Below the pieces are notes generated by a model. The model searched no databases. It was not told the DNA's origin and saw only the letters and a list, made by a program, of their open reading frames with translations. DNA of 64,000 nt from positions 1,297,677-1,361,676 of the forward strand of contig JADGDE010000001.1 in assembly GCA_016745035.1 (NCBI GenBank), in the 5' to 3' direction. Source of the DNA: Thiotrichales bacterium. GTDB taxonomy: Bacteria; Pseudomonadota; Gammaproteobacteria; Beggiatoales; Beggiatoaceae. This document shows positions 33,321 through 42,562 of the stretch, piece after piece (the stretch's first letter is position 1; every line of letters starts with the position of its first letter). The translations under genes were made by a program, and so were the position numbers.

Positions 33321-35045
33321 ATGGATAACCTTAGACTAATCCTTATTATGACTTGGGTCTTTATGGGCCTGTTGGTGTATCAAAGCTGGCAAGAAGACTA
33401 TGTCCAAATGCCACAGACGACGCAAGCACCGGCACAACCTAGTCTTACGGGTACAAATACACCGCCTGTCTCTAGCGAAGTCAATAAAGACGATGTCCCG
33501 CAGGCAATTGCCCAAGCGGGTAGCCCTGTCCCCAGCAGCAATCCTGACGCTCCACAACAACATACCGGTTTTTTTGATACCGCGCAGCGTGTCAAAGTTA
33601 AAACCGATGTCTTAGATGTCGAAATTGACAGTGTTGGCGGCGATATTCGCTTGATTAACTTATTGGCTTATCCTGAAAATGCCAAACAACAAGAGATTCC
33701 TGTCACTTTCTTTAATGACATGCCCCCGCAATTATTGGTTTTACAATCGGGTTTATTGAGTGGCAACGATGCCAAGCTTGCACCTAGCCATGTCGCCCGT
33801 TACCACATTGAACAAGATCGCTATGCCCTCGCCGATGGCGCAGAAGAAGTAAAAGTGCGCTTGCTTTGGGACAATGGCACAGGCATTCAGGTCGAAAAAA
33901 TCTATGTGTTCAAACGCGGTAGTTATAATATCCAAGTCAGCCACAAAGTTAGCAATACCAGTGATCAAGCGTGGCACGGACAAGTGTATGGACAGTTACA
34001 ACGCAACGCTTTTGCGGGCAAAAACACCTCAAGTTTGCTTTATACCTACACAGGTACAGCGATTAAAACCCCAGAGTCTCGGTTTGAGAAAATTGATTTT
34101 GGCGACATCGAAGAAATGGGCAAACGCGCCTATGTCACCAGCCAAGGTACATTAAGCAAAAGCAACCAAGCAGCGTGGGAAGATGGTTGGCTGGCGATGT
34201 TGCAGCATTATTTTGTTGCCGCTGTGATTCCACCTAAAGAGCAGTCTTATATTTATTACACCAGTTTACCCAGTGCCGGACGTTACGTCATGGGTGGCAT
34301 GGGTGCAGGCGTACAAGTTGCCAGCGGTACTAGCCAAAACTTTGATTTTCAATTCTACGCTGGTCCAAAAATCCAAGAAGATTTAGAAGTGCTCTCCGAG
34401 GGCCTGGAGCTAACTGTCGATTATGGTTGGCTATGGTTTATTGCTCAACCCTTATTCCATGTACTTAAATGGCTCTACAGCTTCCTAGGTAACTGGGGCT
34501 GGGCGGTGGTTTTCCTCACTTTGCTGATTAAACTTGCTTTCTATAAATTATCCGCCGCCAGCTATCGCTCAATGGCAAATATGCGCCGGATGCAACCACG
34601 TTTAGTGGCGCTAAAAGAACGTTACAGCGATGATCGTTCCGGCTTAAATCAAGCAATGATGGACTTATATCGCAAAGAGAAAATTAACCCCTTGGGCGGT
34701 TGTTTGCCGATTTTGATTCAGATTCCTGTGTTTATTGCCCTATACTGGGTCTTGCTCGAAAGTGTCGAATTGCGCCAAGCCAGCTTTATTTTATGGCTGC
34801 AAGACTTGTCCTCGCCTGATCCTTATTTCATTTTGCCTTTACTCATGGGCGCGACCATGTTTATTCAGCAAAAACTCAATCCTGCACCGTTAGATCCAGT
34901 GCAAGAAAAAGTGATGATGTTTTTACCGATCATTTTCACCGTCTTCTTTGCCTTCTTCCCTGCGGGTTTGGTTTTATACTGGGTGGTCAACAACGCCCTG
35001 TCGATTGCGCAACAATGGGTAATCACTAAAAAAATTGCTGGTTAA
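33321..35045 (+). CDS. yidC: membrane protein insertase YidC
   Basis: Inserts and folds inner-membrane proteins, alone or with SecYEG. The 574 residues match the Gram-negative type: an N-terminal membrane anchor (LRLILIMTWVFMGLLVYQSW), a Pro/Gln-rich linker, a large periplasmic beta domain (about 80-345) and five core membrane segments. The core includes GNWGWAVVFLTLLIKLAFY, then KEKINPLGGCLPILIQIPVF and the last VNNALSIAQQWVITKKIAG. The usual following gene mnmE is absent; comEC comes next across repeat R2. Confidence 0.98.
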   Translation: MDNLRLILIMTWVFMGLLVYQSWQEDYVQMPQTTQAPAQPSLTGTNTPPVSSEVNKDDVPQAIAQAGSPVPSSNPDAPQQHTGFFDTAQRVKVKTDVLDVEIDSVGGDIRLINLLAYPENAKQQEIPVTFFNDMPPQLLVLQSGLLSGNDAKLAPSHVARYHIEQDRYALADGAEEVKVRLLWDNGTGIQVEKIYVFKRGSYNIQVSHKVSNTSDQAWHGQVYGQLQRNAFAGKNTSSLLYTYTGTAIKTPESRFEKIDFGDIEEMGKRAYVTSQGTLSKSNQAAWEDGWLAMLQHYFVAAVIPPKEQSYIYYTSLPSAGRYVMGGMGAGVQVASGTSQNFDFQFYAGPKIQEDLEVLSEGLELTVDYGWLWFIAQPLFHVLKWLYSFLGNWGWAVVFLTLLIKLAFYKLSAASYRSMANMRRMQPRLVALKERYSDDRSGLNQAMMDLYRKEKINPLGGCLPILIQIPVFIALYWVLLESVELRQASFILWLQDLSSPDPYFILPLLMGATMFIQQKLNPAPLDPVQEKVMMFLPIIFTVFFAFFPAGLVLYWVVNNALSIAQQWVITKKIAG

Positions 35046-35057
35046 AATCGGCTAATG

Positions 35058-35167
35058 TCTGCCGCGATTAATACTAATTTCAATATTAATCGCGCCGCTG
35101 GAGCGACGCAATACGCATTCCCAAGCTAGAGCTTGGGAACGAGTTGGGGTGGTAAAATCGCGGCAGA
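35058..35167. repeat. palindromic repeat R2, copy 2
   Basis: The same core as at 1399-1455 lies at 35091-35147, including TTCCCAAGCTAGAGCTTGGGAA. Here it is enclosed by different inverted arms, TCTGCCGCGATT (35058-35069) and AATCGCGGCAGA (35156-35167), a perfect 12-bp pair. It sits between yidC and comEC and could form a long terminator-like stem. Confidence 0.85.
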
Positions 35168-35226
35168 TATATTTAAATCCTTAAAATTTTTTCGCTTAAA
35201 CTCAATATTTTAAATCTCATGTTTGT

Positions 35227-37584
35227 ATGTTACTGCTCAGCCTCGCGTTCTTTGCAGGCGTTTTAATCCTCCAAAGCTTTCCGGCTTTACCCCCCAGCGA
35301 TTTAATCGCGGCGGTGTTACCTTTCTTATTTACCTACGCACTGTATCAACCAAAAATACGGCTAGCCATTGTACTTTTCTTAGGTTTTTTCTGGGCAAAT
35401 TGGCAAGCAGAACAACAACTCCGGCTCGATATTCCCCCGCAGCTATGGCAACAAAAATTAGCATTGACGGTCAAAGTTCAGCACATCAGCCGTGCGTATG
35501 ACAATAAAACCGAATTTGATGCCCAGCTAATAGCCGCCGAACGCCCTGAGATTAAAGCGCAAAAACTGCGCTTGACGTGGTATCACCGCAACACACCCAA
35601 ACCTGATTTAGAGGTCGGGGAAACATGGCGTTTATGGGCAAAACTCAAACCTGCTATTGGCTATCGTAATCAACACAGCCGTGACCATAGTTTGTATTTA
35701 TATCGCCAACATATTCGTCATCAAGGCGCAGTACAGCTCAAGCCTGAATTGCCTCGGCGACTGGCTGCCGCTGAGTTTTCAGGTCTAAACCATATCCGCC
35801 AACAGATTTTACAAGCCATCCGTCAAGGACTGGGAGAACACCCGCAGCGGGGTCTGGTTGAAGCCTTAACGATTGGCGTGCGTGAAGAAATTAGCTATCA
35901 AGACTGGCAAACCCTAAAGCATACCGGCACATCACATTTGATGGCGATTTCAGGCTTGCATATTGGTTATGCGGCGGCAGCGGCATGGCTGTTGTTCTCA
36001 TGGCTATATCGCCATAGTGCGCCGATACAGTGGCTGAATATTGTCCCAGTACCGACGGTGGCATTTGTTGCTATGATTTTTGGGGCAGGTTTTTATGCGG
36101 CTTTGTCCGGTTTTGCGATTCCAGCCCAGCGGGCGCTGATGATGCTCACCATCCCGGTTTTAGCGCGCTTGCTATTTAAGCGTGTGCCTTTGGATAAAGC
36201 CTTATTACCAACTTTTGTGCTGATTTTGCTGTGGGATAGCTCGGTGGTGTTATCGGCCAGTTTTTACCTTTCTTTTGTCGCTGTGGCGTTGATATTTTGG
36301 GGTATCAGTGCTTATCCGCATCAGGATAAGCGCACAAAACATGCACAGGATAAGAGCCTAAAAACTAAATATCGCCCCTCATGGTCGTTTTTAGCCCCCG
36401 TCAAAAATTTATTTTGGGTCTCTACTGTGATCATGATTGGCATGTTGCCCCTAACTTTGTTTTGGTTCGGTGGCGCATCTTGGATATCTCCTTTTGCCAA
36501 CCTTATCGCCATCCCGGCTGTCGCTTTGTTGATTTTACCGCTGATTTTTTTCGCCTTAGCGCTCTTGCCTTTCTCTGCAAGTCTGAGCGGAGAACTTTGG
36601 ACATGGAGTGCCGATGCCCTTGGCTATGTGTTCTGGTATTTACATCAACTGGAAAACATCGGTTTATACTGGGATTATGGCGCTATCAACGCTATTCAAT
36701 TATTGATTGCCTTGTTTGCTACCGTGTTATTTTTACTTCCCAAAGGCGTGTTACCGCGCTGGTTGTTGGGTTTGTGTGTGTTTTTATTGCTTTATCGCCC
36801 GGAATCAACGCTAAAACCGGGGATGCTACAGGTCTCGGTGTTTGATGTCGGGCAAGGCTTGGCGATTTTATTACGCACCGAGAAACACAGCTTGCTCTAT
36901 GACACCGGAACACGCAAAGCCACACGCCAAGTCGTGTTGCCGCACTTAAAAGCGGTTGGGATAACCCATTTAGATAGCTTACTTTTGAGTCATAATGATT
37001 ATGACCATAGCGGCGGCACATCCTTACTAGATAAAACCCTAAGCATTGGGCAATTATTCAGCAGTGAGCCACAGGCATGGCAACAATTGGGCTTGCCGAT
37101 AACACACTGTCAGCGCGGACAAACATGGCAATGGGATGGAGTCGATTTTGAAATATTGCACCCATTGACTACCTATGAATTACGCACAGACAATGATAAC
37201 AGCTGTGTGTTAAAAGTCAGCACAGGTACGCATAGCCTTTTAATCACTGGCGACATTAGCCGTAGGGCTGAGGGTTTTTTATTGCAAATGCAATACGACA
37301 AACTCAAGAGTGATGTACTGATTATTCCCCATCACGGTAGCAACTCCTCATCCCGCCAGCGTTTTATAAAAACCGTTGCCCCGCAATGGGCGATAGCCAG
37401 TACCGGGTTTTTAAATCCTTATCGCCATCCTCGAATGGAAGTTGTACAAGCTTATCAAACACAGGGGGCAAAGGTTTTGGATACGGCACAAACGGGAGAA
37501 ATCCAATTATTTTTTGATGCTAGCCATCGCCCTGTGGAGGTGAAAACCCAAGCACGACGCTATTGGCAAGCACTGTATGATTGA
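35227..37584 (+). CDS. comEC: ComEC/Rec2 DNA-uptake channel
   Basis: An inner-membrane protein that takes single-stranded DNA into the cytoplasm during natural transformation. Of 785 residues, the N-terminal third holds membrane helices and an OB-like domain (LALTVKVQHISRAYDNKTEF). The competence domain follows, with the conserved HTGTSHLMAISGLHIGYAA (about 236-254) and AGFYAALSGFAIPAQRALMM. The C-terminal metallo-beta-lactamase domain starts at VSVFDVGQGLAILLRTEKHS and has SHNDYDHSGG (HxxxDH type) and a later IIPHHGSNSSS. It appears full length. Its 3' end is 4 bp from the convergent sensor kinase. Confidence 0.95.
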   Translation: MLLLSLAFFAGVLILQSFPALPPSDLIAAVLPFLFTYALYQPKIRLAIVLFLGFFWANWQAEQQLRLDIPPQLWQQKLALTVKVQHISRAYDNKTEFDAQLIAAERPEIKAQKLRLTWYHRNTPKPDLEVGETWRLWAKLKPAIGYRNQHSRDHSLYLYRQHIRHQGAVQLKPELPRRLAAAEFSGLNHIRQQILQAIRQGLGEHPQRGLVEALTIGVREEISYQDWQTLKHTGTSHLMAISGLHIGYAAAAAWLLFSWLYRHSAPIQWLNIVPVPTVAFVAMIFGAGFYAALSGFAIPAQRALMMLTIPVLARLLFKRVPLDKALLPTFVLILLWDSSVVLSASFYLSFVAVALIFWGISAYPHQDKRTKHAQDKSLKTKYRPSWSFLAPVKNLFWVSTVIMIGMLPLTLFWFGGASWISPFANLIAIPAVALLILPLIFFALALLPFSASLSGELWTWSADALGYVFWYLHQLENIGLYWDYGAINAIQLLIALFATVLFLLPKGVLPRWLLGLCVFLLLYRPESTLKPGMLQVSVFDVGQGLAILLRTEKHSLLYDTGTRKATRQVVLPHLKAVGITHLDSLLLSHNDYDHSGGTSLLDKTLSIGQLFSSEPQAWQQLGLPITHCQRGQTWQWDGVDFEILHPLTTYELRTDNDNSCVLKVSTGTHSLLITGDISRRAEGFLLQMQYDKLKSDVLIIPHHGSNSSSRQRFIKTVAPQWAIASTGFLNPYRHPRMEVVQAYQTQGAKVLDTAQTGEIQLFFDASHRPVEVKTQARRYWQALYD

Positions 37585-37588
37585 AGAT

Positions 37589-40500
37589 CTATTGATGCAA
37601 CCAGACCCTTAATAAAGAAATTAATTTATCCATATCAATCGGTTTGGCTAAATAATCGCTTGCGCCTGCCTCAATACATTTGGCTCTGTCGCCTTTCATG
37701 GCTTTGGCAGTCAGGGCGATGACGGGGAGTTTGCGATAACGGGATTGTTTACGAATCTCGCGCATGGCTTCATAACCATCCATTTCTGGCATCATGATGT
37801 CCATCAAGACTAAGGCAGTATCGGCATGGTCTTGCAATTGCTGTAAGCCTTCTTTGCCATTGGGAGCCATGATCACATCAATACTTTTCTCCTCTAACAT
37901 TGCCGCTAGCGCAAAACTATTGCGTGAATCATCATCAACGATCAGGATTTTTTTGCCTTTTAAGATTGCTTCTTTATCATGCACCATGTGCAGCATTTGC
38001 TGTTGTTCTTTCGGTAGGTTTTGATTGACCTCGTGTAAAAACAAACTGGCTTCATCTAAAAGACGTTCGGGTGAGTGAACTTCTTTGATATTTAAGTTTG
38101 CTTGGCAAGCAAGTAGCTGTTTTTCTTCGGCTTCGTTAAGTTCTCTTTCGGTGTAAATAATGATAGGAATAAGGATTTCTCTATCGACTTCGCTAAGTTT
38201 TACCAACAAATCCATGCCGCTGTCTTTTTCAATGCTGACATCCAAAATAGCGCATTCAAACTGTTGGTTTTGTAGCTGTAACAACGCCTCTTTTTTATTA
38301 TTAATCAATTTGGCATTGATTTGGTCGTTGGCTAAGACATCGAGAATATTTTGGCTATGCGTTTCATCATCGGTGATAATCAATAAATCTTTGACTGATT
38401 TTAAAATAAAACGCTCCATTTTTTTGAATGCGTCAAATAAGTCGCCCATGCTCACAGGTTTAAGGGCATAGCCAACTGCCCCCATTTGTTGGGCGGCTTG
38501 TTGGTCATCTCGACCCGACATAAAATGCACCGGAATATGGCGGGTATCGGGGTTTTCTTTGAGTTTTTCCATCACTGTCCAACCATCAATTTGTGGCAAG
38601 CCGACATCGAGCATGATCGCGCTGGGGAGTAGCTCGGAGGCGAGTTCCAAGCCTTCTTTGCCATCTTGGGCTGAAATGCATTTGAAATTCTTTTCACGGG
38701 CTAATTCCATAAGAATTTTTGCAAAGGCTTGATCGTCTTCGATGATTAATAAGCTTTTATCATGGGCTTTTAATTGATACCGATCATCAAGCACCTGATC
38801 TTTGGGGGCAAGCACCGGCTTGCTGACAGGTCTTGTTGTCGGTGCGGGTTTTGTCGGTTTTTCCTCGGTTTTTTCTTCGCTTTGTGGCTTTGCTTTCGCA
38901 GCTGTGCTTATGTGTTGCGGTGCTTTTTCCGAAGTTTTGATTTGAATGTTTTCCGGCAAGAAAATAATAAATTCAGCCCCTTGATCTTGCTCGCTGTGCA
39001 GATGAATTTCCCCGCCCATCAATTGGGTCAATTGTCGAGAAATAGATAAACCTAAGCCCGTGCCGCCAAAGCGCCGACTGGTAGAGCCATCTTCTTGTTG
39101 GAAAGCTTCAAATATGACTTTTTGTTTTTGTTTCGATATGCCGATGCCGCTGTCTTTAACACTAAAGACGATGCTGTTTTGGGCATTTAAACCACTTGCG
39201 GATAAATCTTCTTCGGCATGAGGACGGCGTAGGCTTAAAGTGACTGCTCCATCCAAGGTAAATTTGAAGGCGTTGGATAATAAGTTATTGATAATTTGCT
39301 GTAAACGCTGCGGATCGGTATAAATACTCTCCGGCAAATCTGCTCCCAAATCAATTGCAAAGCCCACCGATTTTTCTTCTGCCACATGGGCAAATTTTTG
39401 TTTGAGATTGGCGGTGATTTGCTCCAAATTGATTGATTCTGGGTGAATCTCAATTTTGCCCGCTTCGACCTTGGATAAATCCAAAATTTCATTGATTAAG
39501 TTTAATAAGTCAGCCCCCGCCCCGTGGATGGTGCGCGCGCATTCAATTTGTTTTTCGTTTAAATTGCCGTCTTTATTGCTCTCCAAGAGTTGCGCTAGAA
39601 TCAATAAACTATTGAGCGGGGTACGCAATTCATGCGACATATTGGCCAAAAATTCAGATTTGTATTTACTTGCCAATTCTAGATCTTCGGCTTTTTTCTT
39701 AATTAAATCTTGGGCTTGTTCCAGCGCCGTGTTTTTTTCTTCGACAGCTTGTTGTTGCTGGCGCATTTCCCGTCCACGCTCTTCGAGCATGTGATTGGCT
39801 TGGCTTAATTCTTCTTGCTGAGATTGCAATTCTTCGGTTTGGCTTTGTAGCTCTTCGGTTTGGCTTTGCAATTCTTCATTGCTATGCTGCATCTCTGCTT
39901 GTTGTGCTTGTAATTGGGTTGATTGCGCTTGGCTTTGCTCGAGTAGCATTTGTGTGCGCGTGCGCGATTCGGAGGCATTGATGGCAATGCCTATATTGGT
40001 CATTGCTTGGATTAAAAAGTCATGCTGCATGGGACTAAACGTGCTGGCAGAGCCTAATTCAATCACGCCTTTGACCTCATCTTCATAAAGAAAAGGGATT
40101 AATAACACTTCTTTGGGCACAGCCTGAATTAAGCCTGATTGCACCACATGGCTACATTCCGATTCGGTTTGCTGGCGAACAATGGCTTTTTTCTCCAGCA
40201 CGGCTTGCCCGACTAAGTCCTCGCCAATATAGAATTTTTGTTTCAGTTTTTTCTTATCGAGGCTATAGCCGTAAACGGCGGTGATTTCTAACCAAGTACG
40301 GTGATTATTTTTAGTGTCTTTGCTTTTGTGCATATACAGCAAGCCAATTTGCGCGCCCAAATAATTGACTAAAAAATCAATGGTATTTTTAGCCAAAATT
40401 TTGATGCTTTGCTCGCCACGTAAACGCTCATTCAATTGTGCTTGCCCATTTTTTAACCACGCTTGGCGATCATTTTCTATGGTGCTGTCCATCAATTTGG

Positions 40501-42160
40501 TCGCTGTACTTTCTAGCGCCTGTTTGACCCCGATAAAATTGCCCGCAAATTGTCCTTGTACCTCGACATCGGTATCCCCTTGCGCGAGTTGTTCTAACAC
40601 ACTATTGGTTTCATCAATAATTTCTTGTAAATTATTTGCCATGCTGTTGGTGGCTTGTTTAATTTGGGCAAAGTCTCCGGGGAAATCTCGTTCTATACGG
40701 GCCGTTAATACCCCATTAGCGAGTTGCTCACAGGCATTGCTGGTATCTTTGACCAAACTTTGTAAATTGGTCGCGCTTTGATTCATCGCTTGTTTAATTT
40801 GGCTAAAATCACCGACAAAATCTGCTTCAATACGGGCATTAAAGTTGCCTTTAGCCAGTTGCCCAGAGACTTGATTGATATTGCCAATCACGCCGCGTAA
40901 ATTGACAATCATGCCCTGAAAAGCACTTGCCATTTGCCCGATTTCATTGCGACTTTTAATATCAATTTTTTGATTAATGTCTCCCGCCGCTAAGCGTCTG
41001 GCAATCTCAGTGATTTTTAATAAAGGTGTGGTCATGGTTTTACTGAAAAACCACGCTAATATTGCCACGATTAGGCTACATAGCAGGGTGATTAAAATAA
41101 TATCCTTACCTAGTTCAGTAACAGCGGCATAAATTTCTTCGACATCTTCTTCAACAATCACAGCCCAATTTAGTTCTTGAATAGGCAAGGGCTTATAAGC
41201 TGATAGGGTTAAGACATCACGGTAATCCTTTTCTTCACTGATCCCGATTTTACCTGCTAAAGCCTGCTCAACAGCACGGGTGCTAACCGCTTGTTGTAAA
41301 ATACTGCTCTCATCAGAAAACAAAGAATCTGAGCGCATTAATTTATCCGCACCAACAATATAACTCTCACCAGAGAGACCTAAACCGGTGCGCTCTTGCA
41401 TAATGGCGTTAATTTGTTTGATGGATAATTGAAAAATTAAAATCCCCACCAGTTTATTATTTTCAAAAACCGGGGAGCCAATAAAAGAAGCCGGGGCATT
41501 GGAGGGGGCGTAAAAAGAAAAATCAATTAACGTCGCTTGTTTTTCGTGCTGCCCCGCCATGATTTGATTAAACAATTCAGCAATATTGCTTTGGCTATAT
41601 TCGCCAAACTGTAGGGAAGTCCCAAAATCTTTTTCCTTAAACACACTGTAAACAATCGTGCCTGTATGAGGCTCGACTAAAAAAACATCATAATAACCAT
41701 AGGTTTGTTGGTATTGCCGAAACATGGGGTGATATTGGGCATGAACCTGACTATAGTCACTTTGGTCTTTAGCATCGATTAAATCAGGCTTATTTAAATA
41801 ATGTTGCTGCAGTTTCTGCATTAACTCCGCTTCAGTGGCGTTTTTGTTGATTTTTAAGGATTCAAGCGACAAGTCAAAAGCACTGATAGCAGAGATAACC
41901 GATGGATTATTAGCAAAAACATGAATATCAGCCAAGCGTTCTTGAAAATAGGCAGAAATTTGCTTGGTTTTAATATCTCTAATAGCGGTTAATTTATGCG
42001 CGCTTTCTTCATATAAAGTCGCTTTACTTTGTTGATAGACAAAGCTCCCAGCAATCAGTAGGGGAATAATGCTAATACTTAAAAATAGTAGAATCAGTAC
42101 GCCTTGTAACGAACTAAAAAAACCAATTTTTTGTTCATTATTAGCAGGGGGAGATGGCAT
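37589..42160 (-). CDS. giant hybrid sensor kinase (Cache-HAMP-GAF-HisKA-HATPase-three receivers)
   Basis: A 1523-residue inner-membrane protein. A first helix (about 15-38) and a periplasmic double-Cache-like domain lead to a second helix near 350. Three HAMP-type units follow in series (RRLAAGDINQKIDIKSRNEI, KGNFNARIEADFVGDF, NGVLTARIERDFPGDF). A GAF domain comes next (LGAQIGLLYMHK ... VIELGSASTFSPMQHDFLIQ) and then a coiled coil with tandem EELQSQT heptads. The H-box [18 protein letters not shown] and the ATPase boxes ([27 protein letters not shown]) are intact. Receivers 1 to 3 have LDVGLPQIDG, LDVSIEKDSG and MDIMMPEMDG, all with the acceptor Asp. The stimulus is unknown. It may serve chemosensory or stress control. 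Confidence 0.93.
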   Translation of the reverse strand: MPSPPANNEQKIGFFSSLQGVLILLFLSISIIPLLIAGSFVYQQSKATLYEESAHKLTAIRDIKTKQISAYFQERLADIHVFANNPSVISAISAFDLSLESLKINKNATEAELMQKLQQHYLNKPDLIDAKDQSDYSQVHAQYHPMFRQYQQTYGYYDVFLVEPHTGTIVYSVFKEKDFGTSLQFGEYSQSNIAELFNQIMAGQHEKQATLIDFSFYAPSNAPASFIGSPVFENNKLVGILIFQLSIKQINAIMQERTGLGLSGESYIVGADKLMRSDSLFSDESSILQQAVSTRAVEQALAGKIGISEEKDYRDVLTLSAYKPLPIQELNWAVIVEEDVEEIYAAVTELGKDIILITLLCSLIVAILAWFFSKTMTTPLLKITEIARRLAAGDINQKIDIKSRNEIGQMASAFQGMIVNLRGVIGNINQVSGQLAKGNFNARIEADFVGDFSQIKQAMNQSATNLQSLVKDTSNACEQLANGVLTARIERDFPGDFAQIKQATNSMANNLQEIIDETNSVLEQLAQGDTDVEVQGQFAGNFIGVKQALESTATKLMDSTIENDRQAWLKNGQAQLNERLRGEQSIKILAKNTIDFLVNYLGAQIGLLYMHKSKDTKNNHRTWLEITAVYGYSLDKKKLKQKFYIGEDLVGQAVLEKKAIVRQQTESECSHVVQSGLIQAVPKEVLLIPFLYEDEVKGVIELGSASTFSPMQHDFLIQAMTNIGIAINASESRTRTQMLLEQSQAQSTQLQAQQAEMQHSNEELQSQTEELQSQTEELQSQQEELSQANHMLEERGREMRQQQQAVEEKNTALEQAQDLIKKKAEDLELASKYKSEFLANMSHELRTPLNSLLILAQLLESNKDGNLNEKQIECARTIHGAGADLLNLINEILDLSKVEAGKIEIHPESINLEQITANLKQKFAHVAEEKSVGFAIDLGADLPESIYTDPQRLQQIINNLLSNAFKFTLDGAVTLSLRRPHAEEDLSASGLNAQNSIVFSVKDSGIGISKQKQKVIFEAFQQEDGSTSRRFGGTGLGLSISRQLTQLMGGEIHLHSEQDQGAEFIIFLPENIQIKTSEKAPQHISTAAKAKPQSEEKTEEKPTKPAPTTRPVSKPVLAPKDQVLDDRYQLKAHDKSLLIIEDDQAFAKILMELAREKNFKCISAQDGKEGLELASELLPSAIMLDVGLPQIDGWTVMEKLKENPDTRHIPVHFMSGRDDQQAAQQMGAVGYALKPVSMGDLFDAFKKMERFILKSVKDLLIITDDETHSQNILDVLANDQINAKLINNKKEALLQLQNQQFECAILDVSIEKDSGMDLLVKLSEVDREILIPIIIYTERELNEAEEKQLLACQANLNIKEVHSPERLLDEASLFLHEVNQNLPKEQQQMLHMVHDKEAILKGKKILIVDDDSRNSFALAAMLEEKSIDVIMAPNGKEGLQQLQDHADTALVLMDIMMPEMDGYEAMREIRKQSRYRKLPVIALTAKAMKGDRAKCIEAGASDYLAKPIDMDKLISLLRVWLHQ

Positions 42161-42562
42161 GAGATATTCCTCTAAACGAAATACAGCAGCAACTTATCAT
42201 AGCGACTACGAAACCTATACGTGGCGGTCAACTTATTTTTTGATATTACGCAAAGACACAAAAAACCGCCATTACTCCACGACTAAATACGACTAAGCGG
42301 TCGGAAAAGCCCCCTAACCGGCTTAGTACGTACTAACCGGCTTAGTACGTAACAGCAGTTATTTTTAGTTTCTTAGACAAAATCTATGGGGCTAATGGGG
42401 AGAAGTATGGCTGATTTCTTTGGTGCACAAAAAGCATTGTATTATCTGGTTGATTTAATTTTTATAGGCAACCAGTATAGCGAAGGGAGAGTATAGTATC
42501 CATTAATTTTTTCATAATGCTAATTGTTTACTTAAGATGTATTTTAATGATTAATAATATGC
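42161..42562. other. gap between two sensor-kinase genes
   Basis: These 402 bases hold R1 copy K. The remaining 200 bases next to the REC-PAS kinase are AT-rich, with no gene-like frame. Confidence 0.5.
42241..42358 (+). repeat. MITE-like repeat R1, copy K (rearranged)
   Basis: It starts TGATATTACGCAAAGACAC and contains the module AACCGCCATTACTCCACGAC. At its right end a unit of about 19 bp, AACCGGCTTAGTACGTACT, is duplicated in tandem before the terminus. It lies about 80 bp upstream of the giant kinase start. Confidence 0.7.

Noticed and set aside
39456-39794. 112-codon and similar open frames opposite the giant kinase
   Set aside because: They are antisense to well-conserved HisKA and coiled-coil segments and lack ribosome binding sites.
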